Below are positions 43,216 through 50,897 of a DNA stretch of 64,000 bases, piece after piece. The DNA is from Streptomyces varsoviensis (GTDB lineage: Bacteria > Actinomycetota > Actinomycetes > Streptomycetales > Streptomycetaceae). Both the position numbers and the translations under genes were made by a program. The notes under the pieces are model-generated. The model searched no databases and was not told the DNA's origin. It saw only the letters and a program-made list of their open reading frames with translations. The number at the start of each line of letters is the position of its first letter. The stretch's first letter is position 1. The stretch covers positions 186,001 through 250,000 of the forward strand of contig NZ_JOBF01000007.1 in the NCBI RefSeq assembly GCF_000718635.1. Direction: 5' to 3'.

Positions 43216-44232
43216 TCAGCCGGCGCGCAGTTCCAACGTGCAGCACTTGACGCTGCCGCCGGCCTTGAGGAGTTCGGACAGGTCCAGGCCGATCGGTTCG
43301 TAGCCGCGCTCCCGCAGCGCGGCGGCGAGGCGGGTGGCGGCCTCGGGCAGTAGAACGTGGCGGCCGTCGCCGAAGGCGTTGAGGCCGAAGACGGCGGCGT
43401 CCTCGTCGGTGGCGAGCAGGGCGTCCGGGAACATCTCGCGCAGGGCCGCCCGGCTGCCCGGGGAGAAGGCGGCGGGGTAGTACATGATCTCGTCGTCGCC
43501 GAGTACGGCGAGGGCGGTGTCGAGGTGGTAGTAGCGGGGGTCGACGAGGGTCAGGCCGGTGACGGGCGGGCCGAAGAACTCCTGGGCCTCGGCGTGGGAT
43601 CGGGGGTCGGTGCGGAATCCGGTGCCCGCCAGCAGCCGGCGGCCGGCGAGGAGGTAGTCGCCCTCGCCCTCGTTGATGTGCTCGGGCCAGTGCGTCTCGG
43701 CGAAGCCGTGCTCGCGGAGCCAGGAGAGGTAGACGGGGCCCTCGGCGGTGCGCTCCATGTGCCGGAAGCGAGCGCCGAGGACCCGGCCGTCGATGACGGT
43801 GGCGCCGTTGGCGGCGAACACCATGTCGGGCAGGCCGCCGACCGGTTCGATGATGTCGACGGTGTGGCCCAGTTCGCGGTAGAGGTCGCGCAGCCGCTCC
43901 CACTGGGCGAGGGCGAGGCCACCGTCGACCGGTTTCTCGGGCTCCATCCAGGGGTTGATGGAGTAGGTGACGTCGAAGTGGCTCGGGGAGCACATCAGCA
44001 GGCGACGCGGGATCGCGGTACGGGCGGGCGGGGCGGAGGCCGCAGAGGCGGGTGCGGGGGTGGAGGCGCCGGAGACGGCGGGTGTGGCGGCGGAGGTACC
44101 AGGCGTGGTGCCAGGGACGGCGCTCGTGGTGCCGGGGGCGTCGGGCGTGGTGCCGGGGGCGTCGGGCGTGGTGCCGGGGGCGTCGGGCATGGTGCCGGGG
44201 GCGTCGGTCGTGGTGCCGGGGGCGTCGGGCAT
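43216..44232 (-). CDS. dimethylarginine dimethylaminohydrolase (DDAH)-family amidinotransferase-fold enzyme
   Basis: A 338-residue member of the arginine-deiminase/DDAH superfamily. The core begins at about residue 75 (RRLLMCSPSHFDVTYSINPWM), with GGLPDMVFAANGATV, EGEGDYLLAG and the catalytic Cys near 330 in VKCCTLELRAG. It hydrolyses guanidino compounds such as methylarginines to citrulline; homologues can also process ornithine-related metabolites. The first 60 residues are a PDAPGTT heptapeptide repeat with no fold. The ATG has a good AAGGGA site, so the repeat is probably translated. It is divergent from the flavin reductase gene. A role in the biosynthetic cluster is possible but not shown. 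Confidence 0.85.
   Translation of the reverse strand: MPDAPGTTTDAPGTMPDAPGTTPDAPGTTPDAPGTTSAVPGTTPGTSAATPAVSGASTPAPASAASAPPARTAIPRRLLMCSPSHFDVTYSINPWMEPEKPVDGGLALAQWERLRDLYRELGHTVDIIEPVGGLPDMVFAANGATVIDGRVLGARFRHMERTAEGPVYLSWLREHGFAETHWPEHINEGEGDYLLAGRRLLAGTGFRTDPRSHAEAQEFFGPPVTGLTLVDPRYYHLDTALAVLGDDEIMYYPAAFSPGSRAALREMFPDALLATDEDAAVFGLNAFGDGRHVLLPEAATRLAAALRERGYEPIGLDLSELLKAGGSVKCCTLELRAG
44107..44229 (-). repeat. 21-bp tandem repeat coding PDAPGTT units
   Basis: Six in-frame units of seven residues (DAPGTT variants) at the N-terminus of the DDAH-family protein. The DNA unit is about gtgccgggggcgtcgggcgtg on the + strand. Confidence 0.85.
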
Positions 44233-44389
44233 GGCGATTCCCTTTTGGTTTCTCTCGGTGGAGTATCGGCGCGCTCGGTGTGCGCCGCGTGAATCCCGTG
44301 TGAATCGGGGCGGGCGGACCGGCCGCGGGCTGTGGTCCGTTGGCCGGAATTCGGTTCCCGGCGGCTCTGTCCGGGGGAAAGCCGGTCGG

Positions 44390-44395
44390 TATCAT
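44390..44395 (+). promoter_or_regulatory. possible -10 element of the flavin reductase gene
   Basis: TATCAT, 29 bases before the GTG start, with only a weak TGTCCG about 16 bases upstream. The gap also has a direct repeat GTGAATC near 44290. Confidence 0.3.
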
Positions 44396-44423
44396 TCCCC
44401 CTCAACGGGAGGAAGGAGCGACA

Positions 44424-44945
44424 GTGCGTGATGCCGTCGCCAATACCGTGGCTGCGGAGGGTGTCGACCCTCAGGAGTTCCGGTCAGTAATGGGGCATTT
44501 CTGTTCCGGCATAACCGTCGTGACGGCCTTCGGGCCGGACGGCCCGGTGGGGTTCACCTGCCAGTCGTTCAGCTCGTTGTCGCTGCGGCCGCCGCGGGTG
44601 CTGCTCTGTCCGAGCCGTTCCTCGACGACCTGGCCGGTCATCAGCGCCGCCGGGCGCTTCTGCGTCAATGTCCTCGCGGCCGGACAGGAGGGGCTGAGCA
44701 ATGGCTTCGCCCGCTCCGGCGGCGACAAGTTCGCCGACGTGGAATGGGATCTCTCCCCCGACGGAATGCCGTTGCTCTCCGGCGTCGCGGCATGGGTGGA
44801 CTGCGAACTCCAGGCCGAATACGACGGCGGGGACCATCTCGTGGTCACGGCGGATGTGCACGGACTCGGCGTCGGCGGCGCGGCCGGCCCATTGCTCTAC
44901 TACCGGGGGAAGTACGCGCGGATAACACCCCCGCTGCCGGTCTGA
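44424..44945 (+). CDS. flavin reductase (HpaC/RutF-like)
   Basis: A 173-residue flavin reductase-like domain protein with FRSVMGHFCSGITVVTA, GFTCQSFSSLSLRPPRVL and FCVNVLAAGQEGLSNGFA motifs. It reduces FMN or FAD with NAD(P)H to supply a two-component monooxygenase. The GTG start has a strong GGAGGAAGGAG site; an earlier in-frame start without such a site is unlikely. It is the only plus-strand gene in the biosynthetic interval, and no partner monooxygenase is encoded beside it. The single-component FAD enzyme at 26-27.5 kb could be a distant client, but this is a guess. Confidence 0.87.
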   Translation: MRDAVANTVAAEGVDPQEFRSVMGHFCSGITVVTAFGPDGPVGFTCQSFSSLSLRPPRVLLCPSRSSTTWPVISAAGRFCVNVLAAGQEGLSNGFARSGGDKFADVEWDLSPDGMPLLSGVAAWVDCELQAEYDGGDHLVVTADVHGLGVGGAAGPLLYYRGKYARITPPLPV

Positions 44946-45055
44946 GCATTTCCTGCTTTCAGCGAACTCTCACCGGTCTGCCACCGGCCTGCCACCGGCC
45001 TTTCACCGCTGGCGGGCCGGCGATGAAATGTCCGCACGCGGTGGTACAGGCCGCC

Positions 45056-45091
45056 GTCCTCGCCCACGGGGCACTCCCGGTGGGCGAGGAC
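45056..45091. terminator. hairpin 1 of a triple terminator
   Basis: Perfect 12-bp inverted repeat GTCCTCGCCCAC / GTGGGCGAGGAC with a 12-nt loop, 110 bases after the flavin reductase stop. Confidence 0.75.
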
Positions 45092-45103
45092 GACTGAGCG
45101 GCC

Positions 45104-45125
45104 CCTCGGGGCTTTCGCCCCGAGG
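45104..45125. terminator. hairpin 2 of a triple terminator
   Basis: Perfect 9-bp stem CCTCGGGGC / GCCCCGAGG with a TTTC loop between the convergent flavin reductase and ABC permease genes. Confidence 0.85.
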
Positions 45126-45131
45126 ATCGGA

Positions 45132-45170
45132 CCGGGCCGGCGCCTCCGGGGGAGTAAGGCACCGGCCCGG
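45132..45170. terminator. hairpin 3 of a triple terminator
   Basis: 9-bp stem CCGGGCCGG / CCGGCCCGG extended by GCC / GGC across one mismatch, 21 bases past the ABC permease stop on the minus strand. Confidence 0.75.
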
Positions 45171-45191
45171 CCGGTATATGGCCCGCGACGC

Positions 45192-45980
45192 TCAGGCGTC
45201 GCGGCGGCGCAGCACGACCGTGGCCGCGGTCAGGAACGCGGCGGCCCAGGCGACGAGGATCAGCAGCCCGGCCACGGGCCCGTACAGCTCGGCCTCGTCC
45301 GCCATGAACTGCGCGCCCGCCGCCTGCGGCAGGAACTGCGCCAGATCGGTGAAGAAGTCCGCGGGGATCGACTGAAGGATCATCGGCACGATGAGCAGCA
45401 GCAGGAACAGCGCCGTGATGGCCCCGGCCGAGCTGCGCACGATGGCCGCGAGCCCAACCGTGAGCACGCTCAGCAGCGCCAAGTGCACGGCGATGGCGAG
45501 CACTTGACCGGCCACGTACGACATCTCGAAGACGCCGGCGTCCATGGCCGCGCCGCCCGCGGCCACCCCGATCGCGGCCAGCACGATGCCCGCGCCGAAG
45601 GCGACACCGCCCAGGGTGATGCTCTTCGCCACCAGCATGCGCGCCCGATTGGGCACGCACTGAAGGGTGTTGGTGATGCTGCCGGTGGCGTACTCGCCGG
45701 TGACGGACAGCATCGCCAGCGCCGCGACGACGAACTCCACGCCGTAGACGGTCGCGAGCGTCGCCGGGCGGGCGACCGAGGCCGCCGGATCGTGCGAGAC
45801 GGTGCCGATGCACCCGGCCGTCACGGCCATCACGGCCGCCGCGACGAGGAGGAAGTACCAGGTCGAGCGGAGCGACCACAGCTTCGTCCACTCGGCGGCC
45901 ACGGCGCCGGGCAGGCCGCCGCCGGAGGGCCGGGGTGTGGCGCGCGGCGCGCCCGCGGGGGAAGTAGTCAGCGAGCTCAT
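45192..45980 (-). CDS. ABC-2 type transporter permease
   Basis: A 262-residue membrane protein with six hydrophobic helices, the ABC-2 permease architecture of drug and peptide exporters. The core contains EWTKLWSLRSTWYFLLVAAAV, MLSVTGEYATGSITNTL and a final helix ending in VVLRRRDA. The TGEYATGSI block is typical of Streptomyces ABC-2 exporters paired with DrrA/CcmA-like ATPases. It follows the ATPase gene on the same strand across a 198-bp gap filled with 21-bp repeats. Export of the cluster product, or self-resistance, is inferred from location. Confidence 0.88.
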   Translation of the reverse strand: MSSLTTSPAGAPRATPRPSGGGLPGAVAAEWTKLWSLRSTWYFLLVAAAVMAVTAGCIGTVSHDPAASVARPATLATVYGVEFVVAALAMLSVTGEYATGSITNTLQCVPNRARMLVAKSITLGGVAFGAGIVLAAIGVAAGGAAMDAGVFEMSYVAGQVLAIAVHLALLSVLTVGLAAIVRSSAGAITALFLLLLIVPMILQSIPADFFTDLAQFLPQAAGAQFMADEAELYGPVAGLLILVAWAAAFLTAATVVLRRRDA

Positions 45981-46069
45981 GATCGGACGCGGTCTCTCTG
46001 GTCGGTTCGGTGACGGGCGGCGCCGGGACGGCGCGGGCCACCTGGGGCGGTGGTGGTTCGGTGGGGATG

Positions 46070-46153
46070 GGCGAGGGGCCCGCGCGGGTCGGCGGCGGGC
46101 CGGTGCGGATCGGCGAGGGGCCGGTGCGGGCCGGTGGCAGGCCGGTGCGGAGC
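46070..46153. repeat. four 21-bp tandem repeats between the ABC genes
   Basis: Imperfect head-to-tail units such as ggcgaggggccggtgcgggc (21 bp period) at 46070, 46091, 46112 and 46133. They lie between the ATPase stop and permease start and could separate expression of the two genes. Confidence 0.75.
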
Positions 46154-46178
46154 GGCGGCGGTTCGCGCCGTGGCGTGG

Positions 46179-47192
46179 TCAGACGACAAGGCTCTCCCCC
46201 TCCCCCTGACCGGCGTGCGGCTGCCCGTACGGCAGAGGCGGCCCCCCGTAGGCGAGCGGCTGCACACCGGGGCCGGGCGGCGGGGCCTGCCCGTACTCGA
46301 CGCTGCCCGCGGTCAGTTCCATGTACGCCTGCTCCAACGAGGCTTCCACGGCCCGCAGTTCATGCAGTCGTACGTGCCGCTCGTGGGCGAGGTCGCCCAC
46401 CCGCTCGACGCTCAGGCCCGTGACGACGAGTTCGCCGGCGGACTCCCATGTGACGTCGGCGGCCTCTTCCAGCAGGCGGTCGGCGAGCAGCCGCAGGCCC
46501 TCGGCCTCGGGGCCGCGCACCCTGACGGAGTTTCGGGAGCTGCGCGAGAGGATGTCCGCCATCGGGGCGTCGGCGATGAGCTTGCCCTTGCCGATGACGA
46601 TCAGCCGGTCGGCGGTCAGCTCCATCTCGCTCATCAGGTGGCTGGAGACGAAGACGGTGCGGCCCTCGGCGGCCAGCGAGCGCAGGAAGTTGCGGATCCA
46701 CAGCACGCCGTCCGGGTCGAGGCCGTTGACCGGCTCGTCGAGCATCAGCACCTCCGGGTCGCCCAGCAGCGCCCCCGCGATGCCCAGCCGCTGCCCCATC
46801 CCGAGGGAGAACGACCCGGCCCGCTTGCCCGCGACCTCGCCGAGCCCCGCCACGTCGAGCACCTGGTCCACCCGCTTGGCGCCGATGCCGTGGCTGCGGG
46901 CCATCGCCAGCAGATGCCTGTACGCCGTGCGCCGGGGGTGCACCGCCTTGGCGTCGAGGAGCGCCCCGACCTCCCGCAGCGGGTGCGCGAGGTCCGCGTA
47001 CCGCTTGCCCTTGATGAGGGCGGTGCCGGAGGTGGGGTGGTCCAGGCCGAGGATCATGCGCATGGTGGTGGACTTCCCGGCGCCGTTCGGCCCCAGGAAG
47101 CCGGTGATCTTACCGGGCGCGACGTCCAGCGTGAGCCGGTCGACGGCGGTCTTCTCGCCGTACCTCTTCGTCAGGCCCTGCAGGGTGAGCAT
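46179..47192 (-). CDS. ABC transporter ATP-binding protein (CcmA/DrrA type)
   Basis: A 337-residue ATPase: Walker A GPNGAGKS at about 33-40, Q-loop replaced by REVGALLDAKAVHP, signature FSLGMGQRLGIAGALL, Walker B VLMLDEPVNGLD and the switch FVSSHLMSEM. The Pro/Gly-rich C-terminal tail after residue 300 is low complexity. With the permease it forms an ABC-2 exporter. It is located just downstream of the MbtH and dioxygenase genes on the same strand, so export of the peptide product is plausible, but similar pairs are abundant elsewhere in these genomes. Confidence 0.9.
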   Translation of the reverse strand: MLTLQGLTKRYGEKTAVDRLTLDVAPGKITGFLGPNGAGKSTTMRMILGLDHPTSGTALIKGKRYADLAHPLREVGALLDAKAVHPRRTAYRHLLAMARSHGIGAKRVDQVLDVAGLGEVAGKRAGSFSLGMGQRLGIAGALLGDPEVLMLDEPVNGLDPDGVLWIRNFLRSLAAEGRTVFVSSHLMSEMELTADRLIVIGKGKLIADAPMADILSRSSRNSVRVRGPEAEGLRLLADRLLEEAADVTWESAGELVVTGLSVERVGDLAHERHVRLHELRAVEASLEQAYMELTAGSVEYGQAPPPGPGVQPLAYGGPPLPYGQPHAGQGEGESLVV

Positions 47193-47484
47193 CGTGGTCC
47201 ATGTCCTCTCCGGCGGTGCGTGCCAAGGACGCTACGGACCGGCGGGCGCGGCGGCAGGAGACCTTGGGCAGGACCCGACCCCGACTTTCGTCAGGTGGTC
47301 GCCCCCTCGGGGTGCGGCATTCGGCGGAGGCTCGCCGGCACGGCGGCCCGCCGGTACGACACGGCGATACGACCCACCGGTACGGCCGCCGGTACGACCT
47401 GCCCGGCGCGCGAGAGGCGGCCGGCGCCCGCGGGCATGGGCCTCGCGGAGCCGGCCGCCTCTCGCGTGCCGTCGGTGGACCGGT

Positions 47485-47722
47485 TCAGGCTGCGTCGCCG
47501 TCCATGGCGGCTATGAGGCTCTTGGGACGCATGTCCGTCCAGTGCTCGTTGATGTAGTCCAGGCACGCCTGACGGGCCGTCTCCTGGAGGGCCACGGTCC
47601 AGCCGGCCGGCACCTCCACGAACGACGGCCACAGCGAATGCTGCCCCTCGTCGTTCACCAGCACCAGATACGTGCCCTCGGCGTCCTCGGGGGGTCGGGC
47701 AAGAGGTAAGGCGGGCGGGCAT
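47485..47722 (-). CDS. MbtH-like protein with an apparent frameshift near its 5' end
   Basis: The minus strand encodes an almost complete MbtH protein: [17 protein letters not shown], then [31 protein letters not shown] and a short tail. The conserved Trp and Ser residues are present. MbtH proteins bind and activate NRPS adenylation domains, as required here by the single A domain. The frame has no ATG, GTG or TTG before YLVLV. A well-placed ATG (47722-47720), eight bases after the dioxygenase stop, is in another frame and reads [11 protein letters not shown]. Dropping one C from a C6 run (G6 at 47689-47694 on the + strand) would fuse the two into a 78-residue protein. A sequencing error, a real mutation or slippage are all possible. 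Confidence 0.8.
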
Positions 47723-47730
47723 GGGGGCGG

Positions 47731-48672
47731 TCAGTCGGTCATCGCGACGAGCACCTTGCGGTCGCCCGTGAAGGGCCTGCGCCCGTGCCCGACGAGCACG
47801 TTGTCGATCAGCAGCAGATCGCCCTGGCGCCAGTCCACGTCCACGGCGGCGGCCAGTCCCCGGTCCCGTACCTGGATCGCGTACTCGCCCGGAATGGGGC
47901 TGCCGTCCGCGAAGGTGACGGACTGCGGCAGTTCGTCGGCCGGCAGCAGTTCGGCGAGTTCGGCGGCGGTCTCGTCGCCGAGCGCGGCGGGGTGCCACTG
48001 ATCCGACTGGTTGAACCAGACCTCGGCTCCCGTCACCGGGTGGCGGACCGTGGCCGGCCGGACCTGGCTCACGCGCAGGCTGCCGTCGCCCTTCCACTCC
48101 CACTCGGCGGCGGAGCCCGCGAGGAACGCCTCCACCGTGTCCCGGTCGTCGGTCTCGAAGGTGTCCTGCCAGCTCTTGCCCAGGCCGAGCCCGTCGTGGA
48201 GGTTCTGGGAGTAGCGCACGCCCTGCGCGAACGCCTGGCGCACCTCGTCGTCCAGCGACGCCAGCCACTTCACCCCGTCGACGACGGGGGTGGCACCGCC
48301 GGAGCCCGGGGCGACGGCGCAGTAGAACAGCAGCCGCGACGGCCACTGGGCGCTGTAGGACAGCTCGTTGTGCATGGAGATGGTCAGCTCCTGCGGATAT
48401 TCCGTGGAGGTGTAGACGTTCTCCCCCACCTTGGTCCGCGGCGAATTCCCGTGCACGTAGGCGAGCCGGTTCGGCAGCAGCAGATCGAGTACGGGCTCCA
48501 GTTCGCTTTCCGGCACGGCGAAGTCCCGGAACACCACCGCTTTGTTCTCCACCAGGAGCGCGCCGAATCCCGGGTGCCCCTTCAGATACTCCACCAGGCC
48601 GGCCGTCCCCGGTCGCGTCCCGACGTCTTCGGGGCGGATTTCCAGCGGTTCCCAGTCCTGCACGTCCGTCAC
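47731..48672 (-). CDS. SyrP/DdaC-like Fe(II)/2-oxoglutarate dioxygenase (TauD family)
   Basis: A 313-residue non-heme iron oxygenase. Ligands are visible: His101 and Glu103 in MHNELSYS, distal His296 in LVGHGRRPFTG, and Arg305 for 2-oxoglutarate. SyrP-family landmarks are YVHGNSPRTKVGENVYTST, YSQNLHDGLGLGKSWQDTFE and EVWFNQSDQWHP. SyrP hydroxylates a carrier-bound aspartate, and DdaC epoxidises a carrier-bound fumaramoyl-diaminopropionate. A similar tailoring step on the single carrier domain of this cluster is therefore likely. The GTG start has GGGAG eight bases upstream. The downstream MbtH gene is only eight bases away, supporting a shared transcript. Confidence 0.9.
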   Translation of the reverse strand: MTDVQDWEPLEIRPEDVGTRPGTAGLVEYLKGHPGFGALLVENKAVVFRDFAVPESELEPVLDLLLPNRLAYVHGNSPRTKVGENVYTSTEYPQELTISMHNELSYSAQWPSRLLFYCAVAPGSGGATPVVDGVKWLASLDDEVRQAFAQGVRYSQNLHDGLGLGKSWQDTFETDDRDTVEAFLAGSAAEWEWKGDGSLRVSQVRPATVRHPVTGAEVWFNQSDQWHPAALGDETAAELAELLPADELPQSVTFADGSPIPGEYAIQVRDRGLAAAVDVDWRQGDLLLIDNVLVGHGRRPFTGDRKVLVAMTD

Positions 48673-49218
48673 AGCGAAACTCCCTCTTTCGCGGGCGTCC
48701 GAAAGGATTCCAGCGGGCTCGGTCCACGGGCGCGGCATTTCGCGGGCAATAACTGATGACGCCCCCCGTCGGCGTATATCCGGTGGGGTATATACCAGGC
48801 GGCCGCGATCCCGCGTTCAGCGACAGCCAATGGAATCCCCCGCCCCGCTTTCGGCCCTCCGCATTACGTCGCGAAACTATCATCCGGGGGTAGGCGTGCC
48901 AATGCCTTTCGACGGCCGCGTGCCCGGCCGGGCGCGGCTATTCGGCAATTCACTCGGCCCGCACACCGGCCGCGTTTCCGCGCGGGACCAATTCGACGTG
49001 CGGGCGACCCGCCCCCGTGAACGCCGTCGAGGCCGGCGACGCCGAAGCGCCACCGGCCTCGCTGTCGCCGGTCCGGCCTCCTCACCACCGGTCCCGGCCG
49101 CGTCGGCCCGAGGACGCCGGTCCCGACCTCGCCGGTCCCGGCGTCATCGGCCGCCGCGGGACGTACCTACGTACGTGACGTGCGTACGGCCGACTCGACC
49201 GCGACGCCCCGCTCCGGT
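48673..49218. other. 546-bp non-coding gap upstream of the dioxygenase
   Basis: No gene recognised on either strand. Contents noted: the palindrome GGTATATACC at 48787-48796 in an otherwise GC-rich stretch, a good candidate for part of the dioxygenase promoter or an operator; a hairpin at 49028-49061; and a CGTACG-rich patch at about 49160-49188 near the regulator stop. Confidence 0.5.
49028..49061. terminator. hairpin downstream of the StrR-type gene
   Basis: Perfect 9-bp inverted repeat CGAGGCCGG / CCGGCCTCG with a 16-nt loop, about 160 bases beyond the regulator stop on the minus strand. Confidence 0.55.
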
Positions 49219-50295
49219 TCAGCTCCCCCGGAGCTCCAGCTCCTTCGCGAAACGGACCCACTGTTCGGCGCAGGCGCGGGCGGCGCGGGCCACCGAGTCG
49301 GCCCGGTGCCGGGGCACGCTGTCGACGAGCCGCCGCCACTTCTCCTCCTCGCCGATGGAGTGGGCGCTCAGCAGCCGCAGCAGTGTGCGCCCCGCTTCCG
49401 TCCGCAGCGAGGGGTCCTTGCGCATGTTCGGCAAGGCGGTCCCGGCGGACGTCGCTTCGGCGACCGCCCGCGCGTCGGGGCGGTCCGCGCCGGACCGGGC
49501 CGCCGTCGGCGCCGCGCCCGGTCCCTGCTGGGCCTCGGCCTCGCGCAGCCGGGAGGGGACGGGGTCGCGGCCCTGGAGGAGCCGGTCGCGTACGTCCTTC
49601 GCGGTGGCGGGGGCGACCCCGGCCGCGTCGGCGATCTCCCGGAGGGAGGCGTGGGGCCGGTCGGCGATCACCTGGCTGGCGCGCCGGCGCCCTTCGGCGG
49701 AGTTGAGCGGGCGGGCCCGGCCGTCGCGGCCGACCCGGGCGTTCAACTGCTCGATGCCACCGGTTGAACGCTTGCGCATCGACGCGATGGTGCTGGCGAC
49801 GAGCCCGGTGGCGGCGGCGATGCGCCGGTCCGACCACTGCGGATGGCTGCCGAGGATACGGACGGCGGCCGCGGTGCGGTCGCCCTGCGAGAGCGGCAGT
49901 CCATTGGCGACATTGAGCTTGACCGCGAGAACAAAGGCGTTCTCCTCGGTGCCTTCGAAAAAGCGGACTTCGATGCACTTCGCGCCGCTGACTTGAGCGG
50001 CGCGGAGCCGGTGCATTCCGTCGATGACGCGCATCGTGGAACGGTGCACGATAATGGGCGGAAGTGGAGCATCCAATTCCGCCAGTACCTGAATATGCCC
50101 GTCGTCCTCACCCGTGGTACGGGGCGAGTCGGCGGGCAACAGGGAATCGATGGGAACCATCGTCGTAAGAGCCGGTTTCGCGGGACCGTCGCGCCGCTGA
50201 CGGACCATTGTCGGAGCCGTACTCGTCACGGTGGCGACCGCGGTGTCCGCGGCCGGCACGGGTACGGTCGTGGAGGAGGCCAAATACAAGGCCAT
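49219..50295 (-). CDS. StrR-type ParB-fold pathway-specific activator
   Basis: A 358-residue regulator of the StrR group (length of StrR itself is about 350). The ParB-like N-terminal domain has MVPIDSLLPADSPR, ELDAPLPPIIVHRSTMRVIDG and MHRLRAAQVSGAKCIEVRFF. A helix-turn-helix follows in HPQWSDRRIAAATGLVAST, with a variable C-terminal region after. StrR, Bbr, Tei15 and NovG relatives activate streptomycin, glycopeptide and aminocoumarin clusters. This is therefore the likely switch for the diaminobutyrate cluster. The ATG at 50295 overlaps the stop of an upstream 73-codon gene (TGATG); an ATG further upstream and internal starts are alternatives. Confidence 0.9.
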   Translation of the reverse strand: MALYLASSTTVPVPAADTAVATVTSTAPTMVRQRRDGPAKPALTTMVPIDSLLPADSPRTTGEDDGHIQVLAELDAPLPPIIVHRSTMRVIDGMHRLRAAQVSGAKCIEVRFFEGTEENAFVLAVKLNVANGLPLSQGDRTAAAVRILGSHPQWSDRRIAAATGLVASTIASMRKRSTGGIEQLNARVGRDGRARPLNSAEGRRRASQVIADRPHASLREIADAAGVAPATAKDVRDRLLQGRDPVPSRLREAEAQQGPGAAPTAARSGADRPDARAVAEATSAGTALPNMRKDPSLRTEAGRTLLRLLSAHSIGEEEKWRRLVDSVPRHRADSVARAARACAEQWVRFAKELELRGS

Positions 50296-50516
50296 CAGAG
50301 CCCCCACGCCGTGGTTTCGTTCCCTACGGACTGGTGAATCCTTCGAAGTCGCATCCCGTCGGGGGTGCGCCCCCATGGATGGAGAGCTGCGTCAAAGAGC
50401 TGCCTCTGGCCGCCCCCAACGGCTTCTTGGCTCCCCGGACCGCCACTGATCAGAGTACGCACCGGCCTCTCCAAGACGGCTGGTGCCCCATCGGTGGGAG
50501 TTTCGGAGTGTTTCAT
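50295..50516 (-). CDS. small unknown gene coupled to the StrR-type regulator
   Basis: A 73-codon reading frame starting MKHSETPTDGAPAVLERP and ending SVGNETTAWGL. It has one of the best ribosome sites in the window (AGGAGGAGCT, nine bases before the ATG), a strong promoter about 100 bases upstream, and its TGA overlaps the regulator ATG as TGATG. Third-position G+C is lower than in neighbouring genes, which could mean recent origin or a regulatory leader peptide. No family was recognised; there is no signal peptide or membrane segment. It could be a real small protein, or a translated leader controlling the regulator. Confidence 0.55.
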   Translation of the reverse strand: MKHSETPTDGAPAVLERPVRTLISGGPGSQEAVGGGQRQLFDAALHPWGRTPDGMRLRRIHQSVGNETTAWGL

Positions 50517-50613
50517 GACGTGATAGCTCCTCCTGGCAATGACCGGCGCATCGCGGAGTGGTGCCATGTTTCGCCACTGTCCGTATGCGCCCCCGTCTCG
50601 GACATCGAGACGA

Positions 50614-50641
50614 TGGTTACTTCGCAGGCGGAATGTGTCAA
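50614..50641 (-). promoter_or_regulatory. strong promoter for the small gene and StrR-type regulator
   Basis: On the minus strand a consensus -35 TTGACA and -10 TAACCA are separated by 16 bp, giving a start near 50607. An inverted repeat CTTTGGG / CCCAAAG at 50646-50673 lies just upstream and could bind an activator. Confidence 0.7.
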
Positions 50642-50897
50642 CTTACTTTGGGTCATAGGCTCGCGGCCCAAAGAGTGCTCCAGCTACTCTCATTCATTTC
50701 CGGTTTCGGCCCGTTCGCGGCAATCCTTCGAGGTCGGCCGGGGGCCCAAGGGCGCACTCCTTGCCGTACCCCGGCACGGCCGCCCGCGCCCGTACGCCCG
50801 TCCGTACAAGAAACGTTCACACGGTCTTGGCACCGCGCCCCCACTCCGCGTCGCGACGCCGCCCGCCCGAGGAGGGGCCGACTGGCGGTACAGTCGG

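Noticed and set aside
45023..45097. Tiny frame MKCPHAVVQAAVLAHG and so on, after the flavin reductase
   Set aside because: It coincides with the 12-bp inverted repeat of a terminator and lacks a ribosome site.
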